NCBI GenBank assembly: GCA_003427395.1
Contig: BFEA01000066.1
Location: 2,435,447-2,464,510, forward strand
DNA from: Chara braunii
Lineage: Eukaryota > Streptophyta > Charophyceae > Charales > Characeae
Reading direction: 5' to 3'
DNA: 29,064 bases
Shown here: positions 8,550 to 16,777 of the stretch, piece by piece
Layout: each line of letters begins with the position of its first letter
How positions within the stretch are numbered: the first letter of the stretch is position 1
Position numbers and translations under genes: made by a program
The notes under the pieces: model-generated
The model's database searches: none
Told to the model about the DNA's origin: nothing
What the model saw: only the letters and a program-made list of their open reading frames with translations

Positions 8550-8941
8550 ATATGCGATAGGCAAGGGGGTCTACTAAGGGAAAGAACTGAGTGATCTAAC
8601 GAACTACTTGGGCCAAGCTTATGTGGGAGTGTGAGAGATGTTTGCTCATGCATGCTTGTGGGCTCTCACCTTGGGGTATCTTTTTGATAGGTTAGCTGTT
8701 TAGATGCTCGCCAAGTGCTGGAGCCATAGGTAGGTGAGATGGATAATGGGAGGGAAGCTTGGGATAAAGGTAGGATTACCGCTGCTAGGAGTTAGGATCA
8801 GGGCTAGCTCACAATCGCACCTAGAGGTCGTGCGGGCTATCATTGATTCTGAATCATCAAGCAGGTGTCAGAAGATAGTCCCAAGTATAGCTTGCTTTGT
8901 CTTTCTGTCTTTTAGCTTTGTATAAATCTTGATAGCCTCCT

Positions 8942-9086
8942 GTTCCTACGGGAAGCGGTGCCGAAATTTCTGCAAATATGAAAGAATTAGTCATTTTTGG
9001 GCTCGTAAAAATTATGAAAAGGCACTTTTCCTATTGGAAGCGCTGCCGAAATTTCGTAGAATTTGAGGAGTTAGAATATTTTTCAG
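8942..9086 (+). repeat. Two-unit tandem repeat, about 85-bp period
   Basis: TTCCTA[C/T][G/T]GGAAGCG followed by TGCCGAAATTTC appears at 8943 and 9028. Similar AT-rich tails (GAATTAGTCATTTTTGG and GTTAGAATATTTTTCAG) end each unit. The second copy is diverged. Confidence 0.7.
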
Positions 9087-9276
9087 CTAGGAGCTACTTG
9101 GCAGATCCATCTTGAATAGAGGAGAACCTCAGCGACCTGGTATTAGTAGGGAGGACTGACAATGAGATCAGTAGAGGAGCTAGGTTACGACTTGGGAAGT
9201 ATTCTCCTTTTGGCATGAACATAGTAGTGGTTCTTTTGGCCTGTACTGTGATGCAGGTTTTCGTATTTCGCTTGAA

Positions 9277-9337
9277 GGCTTGATCTGATCAGCCTGATCC
9301 TTCAAAAGGATCACTCTTCTGTTATCACTGATAACAG
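9277..9337 (+). other. Three consecutive tight hairpins
   Basis: Back to back: GGCTTGATC-T-GATCAGCC (9277-9294, one bulged base), TGATCCTT-CAA-AAGGATCA (9295-9313, perfect) and CTGTTATC-ACT-GATAACAG (9319-9337, perfect). Loops are 1-3 nt. No gene was recognised beside them, so a terminator role is only a guess. Confidence 0.75.
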
Positions 9338-10025
9338 GTCGGTTGCCGATTCGTCGGTTTACGACTCAACTTTCCTATTTCTCCTGCCTCTCAACCTAAG
9401 GCCTTGTCCCTTGCCGCGATTTATGTGTTTCTTTGGGTTTTCACCCAGTTCCTTTATAAATGGCCATTTCCTAAAGACTGAGTATTTTTGTTGAGGATTG
9501 GTGGGAAAATGATTGGGCTTGTGTGCATAAGGCAAGGTGTGAGCTGCAGAAGGGTGAAAAGTTGACCCCTTTTAGCGTGTGTGATGTTGTTTGAATGTTG
9601 TGCGTATGATTGCAGGTATGAAAGAGTCTCGATTGAGTCATGTTGAATGATTATGTTTTGGATTCAGATGGGAAAACCACGCAACTGTCGTGAGAGTGAA
9701 CTACCCCACAACCTTTTGTTTGAGTGAGATTGTTTTTTCCCCATCCTGATAATGTGATAGTCAGAGTAGGCGTACGCTCGGGTAACCCTCACAGGGCTGT
9801 CCCGCGGAAACAGAAGCGCCGCTAGGATGAGGGGGGCTATCCCTCAGCAACTTGATCCGGCGGGGTGCTCATGTTTCTCTGGTTAACGTCAAATAACCTT
9901 TTTTCTTTTTTCCTTGTTTTAATTTGTTTTGGTGGAACGATAGAGTTTCGGGAGGAAGGGCTAGCGTGTCGCTGGTGGTGCACCAAACAACTCACCACCG
10001 CTCCGAATTCCTTCCTGCCCTAGGG

Positions 10026-10790
10026 ACCATCTTACCCCGCACCCTTTGGGGCACCTCAGGGTGCAGAAGATGGTAAGACCCTCAGGCCGGTTTTGCGCTC
10101 GCTAAAGGGTTGCTCCCCTTAGCGCGCACTTCAGCCGACGCCTGAGCGTCGAGAGCAACCCCATGGCTCATTTGAGGCCACCCGGGTATTGGCACGACAT
10201 AATGCACCGACGTCACGACTGCCTACGCGAGTCTGCATTGTTGGTCAGAATGCGTAGGTCCTGCGTCCGCGCGGTTTTATGTTAACCCACGCACGCAGCA
10301 CTTACCGATTTCCGCACCTAAAAGTTATGGGTCAAGCGGAAAGGACAAAAGCACGAGTTTCGGTAGCGCGGAACGACGCGTGGGCGAGGTATTGGTCCTA
10401 GTCGGACTATGGGGATCTGCGTACGAGCCTCCAACGTCTCGAACATCGGGTTGCCTATAGGTCTGATTCTGGGCACCACCCGCACGCATCTTTCGTGTCG
10501 GTCGGCCATTTGATAAGGCCTACCAGACTATACAAGGGAGAATATGGGCTAGGCAGGGAGAGAAAAAGGGGGTGAGCCTCTTTCTCTATCCGCGGTCGCT
10601 TCCTCCTTTGAGTTTCCATGGCTGGACGTTGTAGTTAGTGGCAGCCGTCAAAGTCAAACCCAAAGTTGTCTACTCAACCCCCTCTGCACAGGGTGCAGAA
10701 GAGGGTGTGGTCTTCAACCGCGCATGGCGGTTGTCTAGCCCCGAGAGGGTAACTCCTCAAAGCGCTGGTCAGCCGACACTTGAGTGTCGA
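10026..10790 (+). repeat. Hairpin module present twice, about 635 bp apart
   Basis: Copy 1 contains a two-step hairpin, ACCATCTT / AAGATGGT (10026-10033 and 10067-10074) enclosing GCACCCT / AGGGTGC, and then CGACGC-CTGA-GCGTCG at 10136-10151. Copy 2 contains TCTGCAC / GTGCAGA (10683-10699) followed by CGACAC-TTGA-GTGTCG at 10774-10789. CAGGGTGCAGAAGA[T/G]GGT is shared at 10057 and 10689. The second stem carries a paired G-C to A-T replacement. No coding was recognised between or around them. Confidence 0.68.
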
Positions 10791-10799
10791 ACACGACCC

Positions 10800-11539
10800 T
10801 CGAGATTGTCAAGGGTCGCGCGGTTGCGAGTACTATGTAGTACCCCATCAGCGCGAATGCTTGTGTATGCCCGCATGGCTGGTCGATATGAGGAGGTAGT
10901 ACGCTCGCTCGACTCTTATGCGACAATCCAGCGCGCGATACGTATCTAATTCTCGTTGCATAACATTATGGGTTGGATACTAAAGGGACTAGGAGTGTTG
11001 TTTGTGATATTTGTTTTGTGTTTTTTTTTATGTGGTGTGTAGATGTGAGTGTGTGGTGTAACGCGTGGTGTGTGTGATGCGTCCTAGTCGACCGGCGCAG
11101 AGTCGCGTCTGGGACCTCAGCCCCCCAGTGTGTCGATTCGCGTGCGGGTTCGATTTTTGGCGTTCGACCGCGCGCAACCCCTATGCTACAGCGAACGAGA
11201 AACGCCCTCGGCTGGGCCACCTCTGCAATTGCATACGAAAAGCCTTCGCATGTGGTTCATTAGCTCGACGGGGATACGCCCACCTAAGGGATGGTGACAG
11301 CTCCCGCAGGTGGAGGTAAGCGGTGCCTCGCGTGACCCTGTCCTGTCGTAGGGGCTCGCGAGAGGTACGGCTGGCACACTCGGCCGGAGCGGCAAACGCT
11401 CTCCGCGACATGTCCTGCAAAATCCTGCGTGACGCGGCCGGGAGGGTCCCCGTGCAGGACCGATGCGCTCGACAACGGGATGCCCATGTATGTGTGCATG
11501 GTATGGATTGTCCTGCTGGGGTTACTTTGGGTTTCTTTT
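10800..11539. other. GC-rich non-coding, nothing recognised
   Basis: No gene, RNA or clear repeat was seen. Several overlapping open stretches on both strands are what GC-rich sequence gives by chance, and none has a recognisable domain. A TG-rich tract lies near 11030-11075. Confidence 0.4.
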
Positions 11540-11860
11540 CCTACTCCTCTGTAGTCTTGATTGTGTGATTGAATGTGTGTGATCTACCTACTCACCTGAT
11601 GGATGGAGAAATGAAGTATCTTGATTTGAATGCCGATTCTTTCTACAGTGCTTTGTCTTTCCATCTCTGAACGGTTGTAGTCTATAGGTTGTGCCAAAAG
11701 TTGAAATTTCGTTTTTCGGCGCGGTAGAAACTGAACTGAGTCCATGTGGGACTCCTCTTGGTTGGGACCTGGTCGCGGCCCACGTGGGACCTCTGGGACC
11801 CAGTGGGACCAGGCCCAAACAAGAAGAGTCCTTTGGACCCAAATCTGTTAGGCATTAGTC
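11540..11860 (+). mobile_element. Fragment of B-family leader ('D')
   Basis: It aligns with the reverse complement of B at about 26300 down to 25985. Shared landmarks in order are CACCTGATGGATGG, TTTCTACAGTGC (B: TTTCTATGGTGC), TCATCTCTGAACGG-type sequence (B: TTCATTTCTGAATGG), the CGGTAGA segment and GGCCCAAA. In B this follows the leader segment that ends at about 26390, which is where element C stops. D is therefore probably the continuation of C after an 8.6-kb interruption. It contains a long imperfect stem, TTGGGACCTGGTC / GACCAGGCCCAA (11762-11818). Confidence 0.75.
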
Positions 11861-12087
11861 CATTGTCTTCCTGACTGAGATATGGAGTTTATTCTTCTTG
11901 GATTAGGACACCAACTGCCGAGGGGATCTCGGCTGAGACGTTTCGCATGCTTTTGGTTGCACCGTCCGTGGCTTGACTCACACCCTGTACACCACTCACT
12001 TCTCCATTGTTGCATTTAGTTACTCGTTGTCTGATTTGCCGCACAGTCACGGAGCTGGTCAGATTGAACTCGAGAGGACCTCGTATG
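11861..12087. other. Nothing recognised
   Basis: No gene or repeat seen. The B-family match fades at about 11860. Confidence 0.35.
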
Positions 12088-12262
12088 CAGTCTGATCAGA
12101 CTGGGCGTGGTACCTTTGACACTTGACTTAGACTTTTGACTTTCCAGGGCAGTGCGTGGTCACACTGCCTGGCACAGGCCGAGTTCGGCCTGTGTTATCT
12201 GGGCTCAGTTCGAGGCCCAGACTTGCTGCAGAACACGGGTTACTGCAGAGCCTAGAAGGCTC
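12088..12262 (+). other. Cluster of palindromes and consecutive hairpins
   Basis: In order: a 16-nt perfect palindrome CAGTCTGA-TCAGACTG (12088-12103); CCAGGGCAGTG / CACTGCCTGG (12144-12172, one bulge); CACAGGCCGA-GT-TCGGCCTGTG (12173-12194, perfect 10-bp stem), directly abutting; CTGGGCTC / GAGGCCCAG (12199-12220, one bulge); CTGCAG / CTGCAG (about 12226-12246); GAGCC-TAGAA-GGCTC (12248-12262). Five stems in 119 nt is more than ordinary sequence shows. No coding was recognised, and neither RNA structure nor a cruciform-prone locus is proven. Confidence 0.7.
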
Positions 12263-12705
12263 ACAAAATATTTCTGATTCTGACAAGCAGGGCGGATGTA
12301 ACCAACTGGCGCGTGGTAACTGTTTGGCGCTCACCAGTGCTTTGCAAAATTAAACAAATTCATGCGTCCTTGAGATTCGGAGGCCGCCTTCACTTAGGGC
12401 GGCCCAGTTGTTTGCAGTGGGGCCCTACGCTGGCATGCCGAGGTCTAATGTCCTCGCAAAAAATAAATTAAAAAAAATCAAAATAAACTTAAAAATGGGC
12501 CATCCCTGTAAGACCCCTTAGAACCCATCCAACTGCTATTAGACCCTCCATACTCCCTATGGTGAGACCACCAAATCCAAAGGTAAGGCAGGATTTGGTC
12601 ACATCTCAGTGGAGCTAGATATGCCCGTCGAACTGTTTTTGGAGGGGGGAAAAAAAGAAAATTGAATGCACTTCTTTACTAGCCCAGGTATGCTGGGCAG
12701 GTAGG
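12263..12705. other. Left flank of element A, nothing recognised
   Basis: An A-rich tract (12459-12495) and no gene. This sequence replaces the roughly 310 bp of LTR that element A's left LTR lacks compared with the right one. Confidence 0.4.
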
Positions 12706-13556
12706 CCAAATGTCCAGTCTGGATCCAATGTCGTCAAGTCTCAAGTCACAACTCTTTCTCTCTTTGTCGTAGTCTGAGAAGTCAGGTGGCGAGAGGGTGA
12801 GAAGAGATGGTGGACTTAGAAGAGGAAGGAGAAGAACTCTCTCTCTCTCTCTGTGTCCAGTACTAACCTGTGAAGTTGGCGCCTTGATGCAGGTACCTCG
12901 AAGATGGAGCTGGAGCTATGGCGCCACAGGTAAGTACCGCTGGCCTCCGCCAGCCATCTCCCCCAACTCTACGATCTACCACCTAATAGCGCCCAACGTT
13001 GAAGACTACCACTATGGCTATGGGCACCCAGCTCCGAAGACTACAGATAGCGCTAATACTACTGCCTAGCGCCGAAGACTACTGCAGCGCTCCTCCTGAG
13101 CGCTGCGGCCGAATCCTGAAGACTACTGACCACTACCTACCTGGGAAGTGCATGGGAACTGCCTATGTACTACTGGGTGCCTCCTGACTGCAGGCGAGCA
13201 GTCCAGGAGGCTGCTCTTGCCAATGCCGATCGGAGGCAGGGGCTGCCGCTGCAACTCCTGCTCAAGCTCGTGAGGAACAGGCTATTTTTGGCCTGTTCCG
13301 CATCCCTGTTTACGTGCCTGAGTCTTAGGGGCGGTCAAAACAATGAGGGTCTGTAAAAGGCCCTCCGTTTCAGGCTGGAAAGATTCTGGGTCTGAAAGAC
13401 CCAGAAATAGGCTGAAACGGAGTAGGGCCTGCAGGCCCTCGATTTTCAGCTTTCAGGCTGAAACGACCGGGGCTTGTAAGCCCTAAGTTTTAGGCTTTTA
13501 GGCTGAATTACCGGGACGGGCCCTGCAGGGCCCATGTGGCTACGCAGTATGCCACA
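12706..13556 (-). repeat. 3' LTR of element A (truncated)
   Basis: Matches 17087-17939 almost base for base. In element sense it starts TGTGGCATACTGCGTAGCC at 13556. The match ends abruptly at 12706, whereas the other LTR continues to 16778. It carries a (CT)n tract (12838-12853) and, on the + strand, a TACTAAC / AG / exon-like / GTAAGT series (12861-12935). A 90-residue open frame here, repeated at 17179, is a by-product of the duplicated LTR and not a gene. Confidence 0.93.
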
Positions 13557-13569
13557 CCCCCCCCTCCTT
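13557..13569 (-). other. Polypurine tract of element A
   Basis: On the minus strand AAGGAGGGGGGGG lies directly upstream of the TGTGGC start of the 3' LTR, the position of the plus-strand primer in LTR retrotransposons. Confidence 0.85.
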
Positions 13570-13581
13570 GAAGAACCGAGC

Positions 13582-13779
13582 TTACCTGCGAGGGCGAAGC
13601 TGTCTGTCTGAGCGAGGGACCACAGTCCGGGTGGGAGGGGCTGGTTGTGAAGCTTCCTGAGCTAACCTCCGCTTCTCATAATGCGAGTAGATCAGCGGTG
13701 CGGATGCTTTCAAACCTGCGCCTGAAATCCACCGAGTGTCGTCGCGATCGCATGCTTTGAATGTGACTGTGTACTCCAC
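13582..13779 (-). pseudogene. C-terminal chromodomain-like segment of element A pol
   Basis: About 65 residues, including EYTVTFKACD, RWISGAGLKASAP and YSHYEKRR. The pattern Y-x-V-x-F ... W-I ... L ... P ... YE also occurs in the tail that follows the integrase of element B at 19048-19242. In chromoviruses this tail of integrase steers insertion to particular chromatin. It lies in the same frame as the upstream RT fragment, separated by one TGA at 13795, but all of integrase proper is missing. It ends in TAA, 15 bp before the PPT. Assignment as chromodomain rests on position and on the likeness to B; sequence similarity to classical chromodomains is weak. Confidence 0.6.
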
Positions 13780-13794
13780 CGAAAGCGTCCGTAG

Positions 13795-14886
13795 TCACTC
13801 TCGTAGGCAGGGTGCGGTGGTAGATGCTAAGGACGGGTGCCATGAGCCAGCCGTGGCCGGGGCATTCGTAAGGTCAAAAGGCATAACCAGCCATTCGAAA
13901 TGCCCATATCGCTTCTTAAACGCGGTCTTGTAACGGTCCTGCTTGCGAATCTCGAGTTGGTGATATCCTGACTTGAGATCGAGCTTGGAGAAGAATTTGG
14001 CGCCGCCCAGTCGCTCGAGAAGGTCGTCGATGCGTGGGAGAGGGCCGGCGTTTTTGATCGTCTGCGCGTTGAGCTTGCGATAATCGATGCACAACCGCAA
14101 ATCCTTGTTCTTCTTCCGGACGAAGAGAACAGGAGCACCGTATGGCGATGAGCTAGGCCGAATCCAGCCTTTCTCCAGAAGGTCGTCGAGTTGTGCCCGA
14201 AGCACACTTAACTGTTCCTCGCTCATTCGGTAGATGCAACCGCGCGGAGGTACGGCCCCGTCCTCGAGGATGATCTTGTGGCGGATGGGTCGATCCGGTA
14301 CTACTCCGTGTGGGCCTTCGAACACGTCGTTGTAGGCGTCAAGAAGCTCGGTGATGCGTGGATCCGAAGGTGAGTCCGTCAATGAAGCGTCATGGGGCGG
14401 GAGGGCGTGGAGAAAACACNCCCCCATCTCCTCGATGTCGTCTCTGATGATGGAAGCTCGCATGCTTGCGGCGGATACCACGTGGCAGCTGATCAAAGGA
14501 TGAGGAAGAGGCACCGTGCATGGAACTAGCACTCCGTTCCGATCATGAATGTGAACGGTGCGGTGGAAGAAGTTCACCGCGTGATCCTCGCTTCGCAGCC
14601 ATGACATGCCCAAGATCATGTCAAATTTGGTGTCCAGAATGTCAAAGGACACCGCCTCACTTGCGTGAGGGGCAAAGTACATTGGGACGTTGTCAATGCA
14701 CCGGTCGATTGACTTGTGCGTGTGACCGTCCGCCAACGTGACTTGCGTAGGCTGGGACTTCCTCCGGACGCGTGGGCCAAGGCCGGCGCGCACCATGAAG
14801 TCCTGGCTGATGTTGTTGCGAGATGCTCCGCAATCGATCAAGGCATTGCAGGTCGCCCCTCCGATCTGAATGCGTACATAGAGCAA
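13795..14886 (-). pseudogene. Element A pol: aspartic protease and truncated RT
   Basis: 363 codons. Residues 10-30 hold the retropepsin motif ALIDCGASRNN (the usual DSG/DTG is DCG here), with the second part near ILGMSWL. RT follows: a [18 protein letters not shown] finger, [39 protein letters not shown] (containing the first catalytic Asp) and [12 protein letters not shown]. Immediately after APAT the homology stops. The YxDD box with the other two catalytic aspartates, the thumb, RNase H and the integrase core are gone, and reading continues into a short unrelated stretch and then the chromodomain-like tail. An undetermined base at 14420 gives one unknown residue. A TAG at 14905 interrupts the frame just upstream of the protease. 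Confidence 0.9.
14420..14420. other. Undetermined base (N)
   Basis: Single N next to a C run, inside the pol frame. It is an assembly or polishing mark and does not shift the reading frame as written. Confidence 0.99.
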
Positions 14887-14904
14887 TGGTGCGTCGATGT
14901 CGTC

Positions 14905-15537
14905 CTACCGTTGCGTTTTGAACTCGCGGTGGATCTTCGCAATGTAAGCGTGAAGGTCGACAACCTCTACTCCGGCGTCCATCAACGGAGCTGGTTCTGC
15001 AGTGTGCAAGTAATCCCGCAGTTGTGCCATGAGCACATTGCAATGCGGTTTCGGCAATCGTCCGGTCGGGGGAACATACATCCACTGGAAGTCCGTGAAC
15101 GTCAGAGGGTCGAGCACTTCAAGTCTTGACCACGACGATGAATCCCCGATGACAGATGGCGGCGAAGCTGCCGAATCGGTTGCCGATGGTGATGAAACCG
15201 TGCATGCGGTAGATTGTTGCACGTGGAGCGGTTGGTCCAGCGGTGGAACCAAGTGGACAGCATAGTCCTCGTAAGTGTAATGAGAACCTGCGACATTCGC
15301 ATCCTCCCCAGATGTGCAGGAGGCCGCTAGCAAGGCGGCCGAATCTGGCGGAGTAGAAGGTGGAGTCGCCTCACCTTCCGCGGAACTCAGTTTCCCGAGT
15401 TGAGGCGGGGTCGCACATCCTCCTTGCCCTGATCCTGGCACAAGGAGGTCATGTGCTTGGTGCTGTTGCACCAATTGCAGCTGCCGTAGCGGCCGTGGAC
15501 CTTGTACTCCGCCTCGGTCAAGCCGAACTTGACCCAT
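14905..15537 (-). pseudogene. Element A pol linker upstream of protease
   Basis: About 210 open codons in the same frame as the protease, ending at a TAG (14905-14907) only 15 codons before the LYVRIQIGG start of the protease. The region is rich in Ser, Pro, Thr and Asp with no known domain, apart from LEVLDPLTFTDFQWMYVPP and a helical EVVDLHAYIAKIHREF segment. It overlaps the end of gag in another frame, so pol would need a frameshift to be reached. This is probably the gag-protease linker of the polyprotein. Confidence 0.6.
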
Positions 15538-16292
15538 GGAACTTGTATTGACTATCCATTTCCGGCCTGCGATGCGGATTTCGCCTTCCCATTGTTGCGG
15601 GACTTGTTGTTGCTTCGCGGCTGGACAACGACCACCTGATCTCCGTCACCTGATACTGGAGTGGCTGCTGGGTTATCTCCACTGTCCGACTGGACTGCAG
15701 CGAAGTGCTGCTATCGTGGACCAGTTCGTACCTTCTCCTCATAGGTCGGCTGCCATGTTGACTTCTCGTGTGCAGCTGACCTGTTGGTCTTGATGATTTC
15801 CCTCGCCTTGTCGATGATCTCAGCGAAGGCTGAGTACTGCTCGCGATCACCAAGAGCCTGGCTCAATGCAACACAGGACCTGTTGTAGAACTCACGGCGT
15901 AAATGTGTGAATGGCAAGTCCAGATTGGGCACTGCCGCAATCTTCTGCCATTCCGTGAGCCAATCCCGTGTTGCGGTGTTGCCCTGTGACATGGTGAACA
16001 GACGGTTGATGGCGAGTGCTGGCGCGTCGTCGACGATGAACCGCTTCTTCCACAGCCGTGTCAGTTCCTCCCATGTGATCTTGTCCTTCAAGTCCGGTAC
16101 GTCGACGCAGTGAGAGGTTGCCAGGTGGGTCAACCAGATCTGGCATCCGCCCTTTGAGTTCATGAACCGGGCGCCGATGTAGGCGTGCTTGGCGACGGGG
16201 AAAATCCTGAGTTGCGTTGTGAATGCTTCCCACCAAATTGGCAACCTGCGATTTTCAGAAAGAACGAAATCCAGTTTCTGAGAATATGGCAA
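15387..16292 (-). pseudogene. Element A gag with CCHC zinc knuckle
   Basis: Gag forms the virus-like particle that packages the element RNA. Residues from 16292 show the retrotransposon gag pattern: WWEAFTTQL, KHAYIGARFMNSKGGCQIWLTHL, WEELTRLWKKRF, WLTEWQKIAA and LRREFYNRSC. Further on in the same frame comes a zinc knuckle of exact C-x2-C-x4-H-x4-C form (CNWCNSTKHMTSLC, 15438-15479). The frame is interrupted by two TAG codons (15711-15713 and about 15552) before ending at a TGA near 15387. The first Met at 16292 falls where the leader repeats end, so the true N-terminus may be lost. It is inactive as it stands. Confidence 0.85.
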
Positions 16293-16665
16293 CCTCCGAA
16301 TATGCCTAACGCAATATTGGTAGGCTTCGCAAGATTTCGGTTTCCAAAAAAAATTTGCAAGATAGAATGGAAATTCGATTTTCAGAAAAAAATAATTCCC
16401 GTTTTCGAGAATATGACCACTTCTATCGTTATCCCAATATGCCTAGAGAATGAAATACTAACTTCAGAAATTTCAGCTATGTATGCGAAATATCAAAGAA
16501 AACGAAAAGCTACTCTCGGGAATTTTCAGACAAAACGAAATGCGATTTATCACAAATTTTCAGATATTTGTTACGTAAAAATGAACTAATATCAGAAATT
16601 TTCAGGTAAAACGAAATGCGAATATCAGAAATTTTCAGATAGTTGTTGTGAGAAAAAAAAAAAAT
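16240..16665 (-). repeat. AT-rich degenerate repeats in the element A leader
   Basis: CAGAAATTTTCAG-like and ACGAAATGCGA motifs recur: AAACGAAATGCGA at about 16534 and 16608, AAATTTTCAGATA at about 16553 and 16630, and ATCAGAAATTTTCAG at about 16591. A longer pair, GAGAATATG ... AATATGCCTA, occurs near 16280 and 16407. They fill the space between the primer site and gag and have no coding potential. Confidence 0.65.
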
Positions 16666-16762
16666 CAGAGATTTGACTAGGTCCTACTTGCGTTACTAAT
16701 GAGTGATCACTAGATCAGCAAGCTGGCTACTTGATTGAGCGGGTCCTCTAAATGAGAGGTCC

Positions 16763-16774
16763 GCTCCGATACCA
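16763..16774 (-). other. Primer binding site of element A (initiator tRNA-Met type)
   Basis: Minus strand TGGTATCGGAGC, complementary to the 3' end of plant initiator tRNA-Met except at one position (usual TGGTATCAGAGC). It lies 3 nt after the end of the 5' LTR. Confidence 0.9.
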
Positions 16775-16777
16775 AAC

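Noticed and set aside
12797-13069. 90-residue open frame repeated at 17179-17451
   Set aside because: The repetition comes from the two LTRs of element A. It contains CT-repeat translation and no domain.
14905-15537. Independent host gene
   Set aside because: It is in frame with the protease directly downstream and lies between gag and pol, so it is part of the polyprotein.
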